From: Thermoplasmatota archaeon
Lineage (GTDB): Archaea; Thermoplasmatota; Poseidoniia; Poseidoniales; Thalassarchaeaceae
Reading direction: 5' to 3'
DNA length: 64,000 nt
NCBI GenBank assembly: GCA_030828405.1
Contig: JAURCP010000001.1
Location: 17,241-81,240, forward strand
This document shows, piece by piece, positions 8,800 to 18,371 of the stretch. The notes beneath the pieces were generated by a model. That model ran no database searches. It was not told the origin of the DNA and was given only the letters and a program-made list of their open reading frames with translations. The position numbers and the translations under genes are program-made. Each line of letters starts with the position of its first letter. Positions within the stretch are counted from its first letter, which is position 1.

Positions 8800-9920
8800 A
8801 ATCTAGAATAATTGCATTAAGTGCTATCCTAATTCTACTATTAGCAACATCTTCTGGTGTAGCTAATCCTGGAGGGAAAGGAGATAGTAACAGAGACTAT
8901 ACTTGTGGAGGATCTTGTCATGGCGACCCCAGTCTATCTTCTGATTCAACTGCAATAATAAACGTAGAAATGAAATCTACTGCATATTCCAGTACAACTA
9001 CTGAGGTCTCAGTCTCAATTAGTGATCTAGATACATCTGATAATGGTTTAGTTGGTATTTTCTTACTCGGTTCAAAGAATGGTAATGACGACAATCCAGA
9101 AGACCATGGATGGACAATAATACAAGATCCAAATGGTGGTTCATCTAATTATGTTGAAGTAGTATCTTCAGAAAATCAAGTTACCGTTAGTTGGGTTCTA
9201 TTAGCGCCAGAAGATTTAGGTGAAAAGGAAATTTATGTTTCAATCCATCATGGTAGTTACTACAATCATAACAACAAGGCATTCATTGGTGAAACAGACG
9301 CTTTCACTGTTAATATTGAACCTATTCCAGAGAATTATCCCACTCTTGCTGATGGTTGGACTTCTCCAGAAGAAAGAATATCCGGAGACTCCTCAACTAT
9401 CACAGTTAGAACTGTAAATACTGAATCTCTAATGGTATATTGGAGATTATCTGGTGAGTCTCAATCTCACCAAGCAACTGTTGAAATGGTTTCAGAACAG
9501 GAGTGGGAAGTATCACTTCCTGCAACACTTGGAGATACAAGAATTGAATACCAAATAGTTGCAACAATGGGTGACTTCAGTAATCGTATGCCATGGTTAT
9601 CTATGGGTACTTCTGAACCATATTTTGATGGAACATCATTAGGGGCAAACTTACAATCAATTTCGTTTGCATTGATTATTCTAGGATTCATGGTATCCTT
9701 ACAATCTTGGTTCGCCCCTAGAGGAGTTAGAAAAATTATTGATAATACTGCAGAAGTTGATAAATCAATAAACGATGACCAAGAGCTGCCAGTTACAGAT
9801 TTAGATAATGAATATTGGTCAAGGCTGATGAAATCAGAAGAAAACCCTGGATGGTTATGGGACCCAATAGAAAATGAATGGGTAGCTGATCCAGCAGTAA
9901 CCCCAGGAGGTGATGAATGA
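8796..9920 (+). CDS. Secreted/membrane-anchored protein with an N-terminal CGGSCH motif
   Basis: 374 aa; signal peptide, YTCGGSCHGDPS, C-terminal TM (ISFALIILGFMVSLQSWF); overlaps the upstream gene by 4 nt. Confidence 0.65.
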   Translation: MKSRIIALSAILILLLATSSGVANPGGKGDSNRDYTCGGSCHGDPSLSSDSTAIINVEMKSTAYSSTTTEVSVSISDLDTSDNGLVGIFLLGSKNGNDDNPEDHGWTIIQDPNGGSSNYVEVVSSENQVTVSWVLLAPEDLGEKEIYVSIHHGSYYNHNNKAFIGETDAFTVNIEPIPENYPTLADGWTSPEERISGDSSTITVRTVNTESLMVYWRLSGESQSHQATVEMVSEQEWEVSLPATLGDTRIEYQIVATMGDFSNRMPWLSMGTSEPYFDGTSLGANLQSISFALIILGFMVSLQSWFAPRGVRKIIDNTAEVDKSINDDQELPVTDLDNEYWSRLMKSEENPGWLWDPIENEWVADPAVTPGGDE

Positions 9921-10492
9921 TGTTTATGACTGCATTCCATCATCTTGTAGTAGGATTAGTCGCTGGTTCCGGAGTAATTATGGGTGTTTGTGCTGCTTTA
10001 GTGTGGCTTTCTTCTTATATATCAAATCTTGAATCATCAAAATCTACTCTAGATAGAGCGGCATATGTAGCATCAATTTTTACTTTGATAGTAATTCCAT
10101 TAGCTATGATTTCTGGTAATTATTCTTCAACTAATTCTGGCGGCGCTATGTTCTACAATAAATTTCTTTTCTCCGGAATAGCTTTTGGATTCACATCATC
10201 ATATTTGGTTGGAAGAGTAAGATTTGGTCCTGAACTTTGGAAATACTCCTCTTTAGCGAATTTGCAGATGATTTCAGCATTATTTTCACTAACTTCGATA
10301 ATGATTCTAGGATCTATAGGCTCTAAAATCACATTGGGAGAATCTACTTTAGACATTCTTCCATTCTGGCCAGATTTCATGAACTCTATAGTAATTAATC
10401 AGTGGTTTAGTTTATTCTTAGTTATTATTGGTCTTATTTCTGTAGTAATTTCCTCAAGATCTAGTTCAATGAGGATTTCTCTCAATGATTAA
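9917..10492 (+). CDS. Small polytopic membrane protein
   Basis: 191 aa with several hydrophobic segments; overlaps the upstream stop by 4 nt (ATGA), so in the same operon. Confidence 0.6.
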   Translation: MMFMTAFHHLVVGLVAGSGVIMGVCAALVWLSSYISNLESSKSTLDRAAYVASIFTLIVIPLAMISGNYSSTNSGGAMFYNKFLFSGIAFGFTSSYLVGRVRFGPELWKYSSLANLQMISALFSLTSIMILGSIGSKITLGESTLDILPFWPDFMNSIVINQWFSLFLVIIGLISVVISSRSSSMRISLND

Positions 10493-11718
10493 GTACGATT
10501 ATTTAATTCTTGATAGATATTGTAAATTCTTTCCGCATGCTTTTCACAACTCAAATCTAGAGACTTGATTTTTTCTTTACCAGCTTCAGACCATCTAATC
10601 CGCTTTTCTATATTTTTTGCTTCTTTTAGGGCTTTATGCCAAATATCTATATCTTCTCTTGCAATTAATCTACCATTTTCTTTGTCGATAATGGTATCTC
10701 TGAAGCCTCCCTCTTTTACATATATTGCTGGAGTACCAACAGCAAATGCCTCGATAGGAGTTAATCCAAAAGGTTCCCCATGGGCTAAACTTATACTTGC
10801 TCTAGCATTTCTCAGTAAAACGGTTAATTCATTTTGTGTTAATCTTGGAGCAAACCAAACCTCTACATTACATGATTTTGCATGTTCTTTTAGTTGATTA
10901 ATATCTTCTGTATTGCCTCCACCAATATGTGCTAGAGAGAGATTTGTATTTTTTAACATTGAGATAGTTTCCCAAGTTCCTTTTACCCAACTAGCTTTAC
11001 CAATATTCACAACATAGGGGCTATTTAATTCATTAAAATTACAATTCTCTGCATAAATTGAAAAATCTTCTAAGTGAATACTCGGCCATAATAATCCTGC
11101 TTCTATATCGTATACTTCTTTGATTCTAGCAACAGTATAATTTGAATTACCACTTATCGATGATTTCAATCTAGAATTAAAACTCTGTACTCGTAAAATA
11201 TCTCTTTTTTTTGCCCGGGACAATAAGGTCTTTGTTATTCCAAGATTCCTTTTTGGTTGGCCATCAATTTTCAGATGAAGGACATCTTCATGTAACCCTC
11301 TGTGCGGTTCAAGGAGATGAAAATGGACTGGAATTGTGCTAGGTATCAAGTCAATAATTGACATCGAACCATCTCCACTTACGATATGAATAAAATCTGA
11401 ATTATCTATAGCGGTATCTAACCCTTCTATTTTTTTCCATTCGGAGAGACTTGTATCATTATCAAGAATAATCGAAATTGGATTTTTTGATACATCCCAT
11501 GATTTTTTAGGAGAAAGTAGTTCAAAGTTCATTTTTTCACATATTGATATTAATTCACTAACTGGATCAAGTGTTGCAACTTTCACAGAGAAATTTTCTG
11601 AAAGAAATGGAATATTTCTAATTAGATCTCTTTCGGCGCCTCCCATTGCCGAAAAACAGCCTTTAACAACTAAAAGTCGCGGTTTCGCAGTTGAACCTGA
11701 CCCCGCATAACTTGACAT
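10489..11718 (-). CDS. Glycosyltransferase, GT4-like
   Basis: GKASWVKGTWETISML, ...ASISLAHGEPFGLTPIEAFAVGTPAIYVKEGGFRDTI matches the GT-B donor-binding region. Confidence 0.85.
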   Translation of the reverse strand: MSSYAGSGSTAKPRLLVVKGCFSAMGGAERDLIRNIPFLSENFSVKVATLDPVSELISICEKMNFELLSPKKSWDVSKNPISIILDNDTSLSEWKKIEGLDTAIDNSDFIHIVSGDGSMSIIDLIPSTIPVHFHLLEPHRGLHEDVLHLKIDGQPKRNLGITKTLLSRAKKRDILRVQSFNSRLKSSISGNSNYTVARIKEVYDIEAGLLWPSIHLEDFSIYAENCNFNELNSPYVVNIGKASWVKGTWETISMLKNTNLSLAHIGGGNTEDINQLKEHAKSCNVEVWFAPRLTQNELTVLLRNARASISLAHGEPFGLTPIEAFAVGTPAIYVKEGGFRDTIIDKENGRLIAREDIDIWHKALKEAKNIEKRIRWSEAGKEKIKSLDLSCEKHAERIYNIYQELNNRT

Positions 11719-11759
11719 CTACCTCTTCATCTACTGCTCTCGTTTAAGTCAGATACGCT

Positions 11760-12854
11760 TTGACGAGTAATGTGGTTAGACGTGTTTTACTAGCTAGGGG
11801 AGGTGCTTTAGGATCTGACACAGGTCTTGGCAGAGCACATTTTTCGGTTGTTTCATTGTTAGAAAAAACACTGGTTAAGGATTGGACTCTAGCTGGAAAC
11901 ATAGAGCATAAACTGGAAGAGAATATTTTTTCAAGAGTTTGGAATAGATGGAGGTCTCATCCAATTCTAGTAAAACGAAAAACAGAATCTACAACTGCTG
12001 ATTTATTACATGTCACTGACCAGGAGCAAGCTCATCTAGTACCTAATAATAGTAAAATTCCAGTAGCAGTTACAGTTCATGATTTATTCCATATCAGTCC
12101 TAGAAAAATCGCATTAGATAATGGTGTAATCGATGTAGGTGAATATAATCCTAATTTAATTCGCAAATTTGATATCAGTAAACTAAAGTCAGGCCTAAAT
12201 CGTGCAGATTTATTAATTTGTATTTCTGAATCAACACGAAATGAAGTAAAGCGCCTTTTCCCAAACAAGAAAACAGCGCTCGTTAGACACCAAATTGATG
12301 TTGATTATTGGGACCCCGAATTAAATCCTAAATCTTCTGAATTGATTAGTGATTTTTATGATTCTGAAAAATGTTTGATAATTACTGTAGGTAGTGATGA
12401 ACCCAGGAAAAGATTAGATCTAGTTAAAGACATAATCTCTAGACTAGACCCGGAGGTATCAAAAGAGATTAATCTAGTTAATATTGGTAGTGAAATTAGA
12501 TTGGATGAAGATCAGTTAATAGCTTCATTTCAACATGCTGAGGCATTACTATTTCCCAGTGTGTCAGAAGGTTTTGGTTATCCTCCTGCGGAAGCTATGG
12601 CTGCAGGATGCAAAGTATTAGCTTCAAATTCTGCGGCACATAATGAGATCATTCCTAACAACTATCTTTTACCGGTTGATGACTTTAGAGCTTGGATAGA
12701 TGCCGTAGAGGGAATTCATTCAGAATGGAAAATGAACAAAGGTCAACAACGTCAAGCAAATAATAATTTAATTCAACATGTTCGAAATTTATTAAGTCCT
12801 ACAGCGCACGGAATTGCATTGTCTAAGGCTTACGATTCTCTTTTTGAAGAATAG
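11760..12854 (+). CDS. Glycosyltransferase, GT4-like
   Basis: ITVGSDEPRKRLDLVKDII and EALLFPSVSEGFGYPPAEAMAAGCKVLASNSAAHNEI; apparent TTG start. Confidence 0.85.
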   Translation: MTSNVVRRVLLARGGALGSDTGLGRAHFSVVSLLEKTLVKDWTLAGNIEHKLEENIFSRVWNRWRSHPILVKRKTESTTADLLHVTDQEQAHLVPNNSKIPVAVTVHDLFHISPRKIALDNGVIDVGEYNPNLIRKFDISKLKSGLNRADLLICISESTRNEVKRLFPNKKTALVRHQIDVDYWDPELNPKSSELISDFYDSEKCLIITVGSDEPRKRLDLVKDIISRLDPEVSKEINLVNIGSEIRLDEDQLIASFQHAEALLFPSVSEGFGYPPAEAMAAGCKVLASNSAAHNEIIPNNYLLPVDDFRAWIDAVEGIHSEWKMNKGQQRQANNNLIQHVRNLLSPTAHGIALSKAYDSLFEE

Positions 12855-12859
12855 GATTA

Positions 12860-13234
12860 TTGATTATTATGCTCCCGTCATTTAATGTGCTTGGTACTGA
12901 ATTACAAACATGTTCACTTTCACCATTAACTGGTTGGTTTAGAGATGGTTGCTGTAACACAGATAGAAGTGATCGAAGTCTTCACACTATTTGCTGTGAA
13001 GTTACTAGAGATTTTCTTGATTTCGCTCTATCAAGAGGTAACGATTTAATCACACCAGCCCCTCAGTTTAATTTCCCTGGATTGAAACCAGGAGATAGAT
13101 GGTGTGTGTGTGCTCAAACTTGGCAAGATGCATATGATTTAGGCCTCGCCTGCCCAGTTATTCTAGAATCTACACATGAAGAAACTCTTCAGATTGTCTC
13201 ACTTTCTTCATTGAAAGAGTGCTCGAAGAAATGA
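12860..13234 (+). CDS. DUF2237-family protein
   Basis: NVLGTELQTCSLSPLTGWFRDGCCNTDRSDRSLHTICCEVTRDFLDFALSRGNDLITPAPQFNFPGLKPGDRWCVCAQTW is characteristic of this family. Confidence 0.8.
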   Translation: MIIMLPSFNVLGTELQTCSLSPLTGWFRDGCCNTDRSDRSLHTICCEVTRDFLDFALSRGNDLITPAPQFNFPGLKPGDRWCVCAQTWQDAYDLGLACPVILESTHEETLQIVSLSSLKECSKK

Positions 13235-13235
13235 A

Positions 13236-13260
13236 TATTGTATAGTTCAATAATACAATA
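13236..13260. promoter_or_regulatory. Inverted repeat TATTGTAT-N9-ATACAATA upstream of the ABC transporter operon
   Basis: Perfect 8-bp arms in the 57-bp gap between the DUF2237 stop and the ABC ATPase start. Confidence 0.45.
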
Positions 13261-13291
13261 ACTGTTTAAGCCAACTGTAAATCGCCGACTT

Positions 13292-13996
13292 GTGCTGCAT
13301 GTTAATAATCTAAGGAAAGGGTTTGGTTCAGGCAGAAGGAGACTTGAGGTTTTGAAAGGAATAAATCTCAAAGTTGAGAAGGGTGAATTAGTTAGTCTGA
13401 TGGGGCCTAGTGGTTGTGGTAAGAGTACTTTATTGAATATCATCGGTGGCTTACTTGAAGCCGATTCGGGTAAAATCAACTTGGGGTCTTTTGAATATGG
13501 GACTAAATCTCCAAATAAAGTCGTTGACGTTCGTAGAAAAGGAGTTGGCTGGATTTTCCAAGACTTCCATCTTGTCGAGAGACTCACTGCTCTTGATAAT
13601 GTAATTTTCAGTTTAGAACTATCAGGTGTATCAACAGCTGAAGCAGAAACTAGGGCGCGTGACGCACTTAAAAGAGTAGGATTAGGTGATAGAATGAATT
13701 TCATTCCCGATCAATTGTCTGGTGGTCAACAACAGAGAGTTGCAGTAGCACGTGCGATATCTGGATCAAGGTCTTTAATACTCGCAGACGAACCAACAGG
13801 AAATCTTGATGTTAAGAGTGCTCAAGAGATAATACATCTTTTTCAAGATCTATGTCGCGACGATGGAATCTCAATTCTGATGGTTACTCACGATCCTCTA
13901 CAAGCATCTATGGCTGATAGGATGCTACTTCTGAAAGACGGAACTACAGCAGCATCTGATATTCGCTCAGCGTGGGGAATCGAGGAGGTGAACTGA
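13292..13996 (+). CDS. ABC transporter ATP-binding protein (MacB/LolD type)
   Basis: Walker A GPSGCGKSTLL, signature LSGGQQQRVAVARAI, Walker B LILADEPTGNLD. Confidence 0.93.
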   Translation: MLHVNNLRKGFGSGRRRLEVLKGINLKVEKGELVSLMGPSGCGKSTLLNIIGGLLEADSGKINLGSFEYGTKSPNKVVDVRRKGVGWIFQDFHLVERLTALDNVIFSLELSGVSTAEAETRARDALKRVGLGDRMNFIPDQLSGGQQQRVAVARAISGSRSLILADEPTGNLDVKSAQEIIHLFQDLCRDDGISILMVTHDPLQASMADRMLLLKDGTTAASDIRSAWGIEEVN

Positions 13997-16900
13997 TGGA
14001 TTTGAATTCTATGCTTACAGAAGTTATCCCTACGATGATAATTTCTTGGATATTCGTAATTTTCTTTATTATTACTATTTTACAGGTCATTAAAAGATTT
14101 CGTATTTTTAAGAAATGGCTGCAAATCCTTTCTGACCCCAAACTCAATTTCGAAAAACATTCCTTGAGTGAATGGATAGATGGATGGGTTGAATCATTTA
14201 GACAGAATTTTTTAGCGGCTCCTAATAACTTACGTTTGGCTATTCAAAGCGCATGGAGAGGGAGGGAAAGAGGATTAGCAATTTTCTCAGGTGTATTTCT
14301 CGCGTCACTTGTGATGACCACTGTTTTAGGATACGCTGTAGGACTTAATCAAACATTTTTCCAAGCATCACTTGGAAACGATGTATTCGATGCAAAGATA
14401 GATTTTCAAGAGGATCCGACAGGGAATTGGGAAGGTCGAACTAATAATTCCTCAGTATGGGAATCATTTTGTGGCGATCTTACTGATAGAGATGAGTTTT
14501 CAGATTGTGGTCTTGTTTTTGGGCGTCAAGGAATACGAATTTCTGGATTTTTTGATTCAAATTTTGCCAATCCACAGCCTTTGAATGTGGAATTAATCAA
14601 TAGTACAACTTCTGACTGGTCAAATGTAAGCTGGGATTATACCGAAGCATCTGAAAATGGCCCACCAATAAATGATCAACGTACAATAAGATTCTATGGT
14701 GACGGAATTTGGGATGGTGAATTAGGCAAGAGACATGCAGATACGGTAATTTTTGGAGATTGGCCTTCTACTCCACTTGATGCTGAAAATAATAGATCAG
14801 TAGTTTTGCCATCTAAAATAGCAAGTGCGGCTGGTATTGAGATAAATGGAAAGATAGATGCTCTTACATTTTCTTATGTAACAGAAACTTATGAGATTAG
14901 TGAAGCAGTAGAGGCATTTGAAGAATGTAACACTATTCTTGACCCTAATTACGAGGTTGAGAGAATATTCTGCAAAGACACTATGACCGTAACAAACCTC
15001 ACACTTGCAGCAATTTATGAAGAGAGTTTTGGAAACCCTACATTACTTTTCAATCCAGTAATGGTTACCGACTCTGTACTTACTGATGAGCAGAAAACAA
15101 TTCTTATGCAGAATGATCATGGATATCTTGGTGTATCAGTAGATAGAACCCAACTACCAACATCTTCAACTCGTGACGCAACAAATTGGCTGAGTGATTT
15201 GCAAAACAATTTGGAATCAACAGAGGGTTTTATCCCAGTATATGATTCAAATGGAAATGAAACAGGTACTGAAAAATCCTCAGTTCCTCGCTATTTTGAA
15301 ATAAATAATGGCTCTGATGTGATTCTGATATCTGTAGAATATGTAGATCTAATCTCAGGTTCAATAACTTTCCTTAATATTTTCTTGGGTATAATCCAAG
15401 TCTTCGATTATATCCTAGTGATACCTATAGTCGCGCTTTCATTTGTTGTATTACTTTATGGATTACAACTTTCTCTAGAGCAGAGAAGAAGAGAAGTTGC
15501 CATTCATAGAGTAATTGGAGGGACTCAGGATACTTTGTCTAGGATGATGATGATTGAAGTACTTGCAATAGGTTCCGTGGCCTGGGGATTAGGTTACCTA
15601 CTTGCGACAGGTGCTGTTGAAATAGTACTCCGAGCCGTTGGTTTCCTCAGATTTACCGAGGAAGGAGATTTTGCTGTTGATCCAATTCTGAGTGTTATTT
15701 CAACAGTACTAGTAGGTTTACTAACCTTAGCGATTGCATTTTGGAGAGGCTCTGTAACGACTAAAAGATTCCTCAATATGGAAATTGATGAAGGTGTTAG
15801 AAAAGTTAGCAACGAAAGAGAACCTTTCTACTTGTTGCATTATGCAACCTTCGTTATTGGTATCTTTGCATTTACGGAGAGCTGGATTCAATCTAATGGT
15901 GGATACGGGCCAATTGGCAGTGGAGGGTTGGTGACTAATTTTATTCTCAACGCAATTCTTCTCTTGTTGGGACCATTCTTCCTTTGGATTGGGGGTGCAC
16001 TAGTTCTTTCTCAAATCGGGGCATCTGGCCCTCAAATATTGAATCGTTTATTCGGCTGGTCTCCAGCAATTTCAGATATAAGAAGAGGTCTCAGTGGTTC
16101 TGGTTCAAGTTCTTCTGTAAGCCGATTATCGTTGATTCTTTTGTTGACTCTTTCGATAGTAACTTTGGCAGCAGTACAGGGCCACACTGGTACAATGGTC
16201 GATGAAAGAACAACTAATGCCCAGAATGGTGCAGATCTGATGGTTCAATTTGATAGTTCATTAACAGAAGAAGAAGCCCGCAATCAAATTATGCTTTCTA
16301 TAAATTCTATTGGTGACAATGATATCACAGATATTTCTTCAATGACTTCTGTAGCTAGGACTCTGACTCAGACCAAAGAGGAAGGGAATTTGCTACTTAC
16401 TTGGGTTGTATTTGATGGTCACCAGAACACATTAATTTGGGATACTCAGGCAATTCCTGGAAATGATATTGAAGATATGTCGGAGACGTGGCGTCTCGGC
16501 GGATATACTGCTGGCACTGCTGCTCGTGAATCTCTGGACTTCCCTTCAATAGGCAAATCATTGACATTGCAATACACTACATACGAGTTAAATGAATTTG
16601 GACTTCCTGTTGAAACTGGTACTACTGAATCTACAGTAAATTATGCTGGCCGTCATCAATGGGTACCAGGTATTACCTCAATAGAGGCTTCCTCAGCAAT
16701 AGTAATTGGTGAGAGTTCTTACAGGGAACTAGTAGGTGACCAAATTGTTGATTCACATACATCTTCGATATGGATGTTTGAATTGTGCGATGAAACTAAT
16801 ACAGAATGTGCGAAGGCACTGGAACTTTTGAGTGCGGATGTAAAGAGTAATAGTGGAGTAGTTTCTGCATCAGATTGGTCTACAGCTCATGAAGAAAATG

Positions 16901-17361
16901 AGCGTAATGGTGGTTTGATATTCGGAACACCCGGGTTGCTTAGCATGATGTTCGTAGTAGCCGCTCTAGCATCGATATCATCTGCATTCGTATTCCTTTC
17001 TCTAGTTTTGAGCCAGAGAAAAAGAGAATTAGCAATATTACAAGCAATAGGCGCAAGTCCTAATCAGGTTATTCGCCTAGTACTTTTCGAGATAATGTCT
17101 ATTCTTCTTGTTAGCATGGTTTTGGGTGTTACCCTTGGTCTAGCGGTTTCAGAATCATTCAACGGCTTCTTTAGTGTGTTTGGGTTTATTTTCCAATTAT
17201 TCCTTGGTCAGAGTAACCCTATTGATAGAGATTTAGTTTGGCCATGGTTTGAAATAATTGCAGTTAATGGATTAGTTCTCGTAGCCGTAATTATATCATT
17301 ACTATTTACAACTAGAAGAGCGCTTGACTCTGATTTGGCTACAGTACTAAAAGGTGAGTAA
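13972..17361 (+). CDS. ABC transporter permease, FtsX/MacB-like, two permease modules
   Basis: 1129 aa; FtsX-like blocks SLEQRRREVAIHRVIGGTQDTLSRMM and LVLSQRKRELAILQAIGASPNQVIRLVLFEI; multiple TM segments and large extracellular domains. Confidence 0.88.
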   Translation: MGNRGGELMDLNSMLTEVIPTMIISWIFVIFFIITILQVIKRFRIFKKWLQILSDPKLNFEKHSLSEWIDGWVESFRQNFLAAPNNLRLAIQSAWRGRERGLAIFSGVFLASLVMTTVLGYAVGLNQTFFQASLGNDVFDAKIDFQEDPTGNWEGRTNNSSVWESFCGDLTDRDEFSDCGLVFGRQGIRISGFFDSNFANPQPLNVELINSTTSDWSNVSWDYTEASENGPPINDQRTIRFYGDGIWDGELGKRHADTVIFGDWPSTPLDAENNRSVVLPSKIASAAGIEINGKIDALTFSYVTETYEISEAVEAFEECNTILDPNYEVERIFCKDTMTVTNLTLAAIYEESFGNPTLLFNPVMVTDSVLTDEQKTILMQNDHGYLGVSVDRTQLPTSSTRDATNWLSDLQNNLESTEGFIPVYDSNGNETGTEKSSVPRYFEINNGSDVILISVEYVDLISGSITFLNIFLGIIQVFDYILVIPIVALSFVVLLYGLQLSLEQRRREVAIHRVIGGTQDTLSRMMMIEVLAIGSVAWGLGYLLATGAVEIVLRAVGFLRFTEEGDFAVDPILSVISTVLVGLLTLAIAFWRGSVTTKRFLNMEIDEGVRKVSNEREPFYLLHYATFVIGIFAFTESWIQSNGGYGPIGSGGLVTNFILNAILLLLGPFFLWIGGALVLSQIGASGPQILNRLFGWSPAISDIRRGLSGSGSSSSVSRLSLILLLTLSIVTLAAVQGHTGTMVDERTTNAQNGADLMVQFDSSLTEEEARNQIMLSINSIGDNDITDISSMTSVARTLTQTKEEGNLLLTWVVFDGHQNTLIWDTQAIPGNDIEDMSETWRLGGYTAGTAARESLDFPSIGKSLTLQYTTYELNEFGLPVETGTTESTVNYAGRHQWVPGITSIEASSAIVIGESSYRELVGDQIVDSHTSSIWMFELCDETNTECAKALELLSADVKSNSGVVSASDWSTAHEENERNGGLIFGTPGLLSMMFVVAALASISSAFVFLSLVLSQRKRELAILQAIGASPNQVIRLVLFEIMSILLVSMVLGVTLGLAVSESFNGFFSVFGFIFQLFLGQSNPIDRDLVWPWFEIIAVNGLVLVAVIISLLFTTRRALDSDLATVLKGE

Positions 17362-18364
17362 GATGTCCGATAAACCAAATGAAATACTGCGTGCAAACTC
17401 TATTTATCATGTATATGAGTCAAATGCAGAAGATGGTAATGTTGTCGCTCTTAGAGGTCTCAATGTTTCTATTCATGAAGGAGAAGCAGTTGCAGTAGTC
17501 GGTCCTTCTGGATCTGGTAAGTCAACGCTACTCAAGTGCCTTGGTGGATTGATGAAACCATCAGCAGGGTCTGTGGAGTTAGCTGGAACTCGAATGACTA
17601 GATTAACTGGTAAACAATTGGTTAAGTTAAGACAGGACACAGTTTCTTTCATTTTCCAAGATTCTAACTTACTTCCTCATCTAAACGCGCTTGATAATGT
17701 TGCCCAGCCTCTAATTCATCAAGGAGTTCTCGCAAGAAAGGCACGACCAAAGGCACAGGAACTTCTAGATAAACTCGGTATGGGTGAAAGATCGTACGGA
17801 ATGCCAGAAGAACTTTCAGGGGGTGAGCAACAAAGAGTTGCAATTGCTAGGGCATTAATTACAGATCCTAAATTAATCTTGGCTGATGAGCCTACCGGTG
17901 CCTTAGATCCAATAACAAGTAGAGAAGTTCTGCAGTTATTCAAAACACTTCACAAAGAAAGTGAAGTTGCATTTCTGTTAGTTACTCACAATCGTGAAGT
18001 AGCCTCTTTCTGTGAGCGCTCTCTGGAACTCAGAGAAGGACGTTTCATAGCTCAGCATGGTACTGATGTAGACATTGGTGATCTATCAGATTCTAGAGAA
18101 TTAATTGTCGATGATACTGGTACGATTACTCTTCCTCCAGATGTCCTACTTAGTTTGGGAGGTCCAGGCCGATTTGAAATGTCGGAGATTGATAGAGATT
18201 ACCTACATTTAGAGAGAGTTGATGAAGATAAGGTATCAGTGTCTTCAGGAACCAATGCAATGGTATTATCTTCTCATTGTCCAGCATGTAAATATGATTA
18301 TGCAGGAAGCGAAGATCAGTTATGCCCCGAATGTGGTTCTAGTAGACCTATGATACAATCCTAG
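17354..18364 (+). CDS. ABC transporter ATP-binding protein with a C-terminal zinc-ribbon-like tail
   Basis: GPSGSGKSTLLKCLGG, LSGGEQQRVAIARALI, LILADEPTGALD; C-terminal CPACKYDYAGSEDQLCPECG. Confidence 0.9.
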   Translation: MSKMSDKPNEILRANSIYHVYESNAEDGNVVALRGLNVSIHEGEAVAVVGPSGSGKSTLLKCLGGLMKPSAGSVELAGTRMTRLTGKQLVKLRQDTVSFIFQDSNLLPHLNALDNVAQPLIHQGVLARKARPKAQELLDKLGMGERSYGMPEELSGGEQQRVAIARALITDPKLILADEPTGALDPITSREVLQLFKTLHKESEVAFLLVTHNREVASFCERSLELREGRFIAQHGTDVDIGDLSDSRELIVDDTGTITLPPDVLLSLGGPGRFEMSEIDRDYLHLERVDEDKVSVSSGTNAMVLSSHCPACKYDYAGSEDQLCPECGSSRPMIQS

Positions 18365-18371
18365 ATTGTCC

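Noticed and set aside
9467-9943. 158-aa antisense ORF opposite the CGGSCH gene
   Set aside because: Lies entirely opposite a better-supported CDS with signal peptide, TM and operon overlaps; low-complexity translation.
13189-13704. 171-aa antisense ORF over the ABC ATPase
   Set aside because: Antisense to a canonical Walker-motif ATPase; Ser/Leu/Pro-rich artefact.
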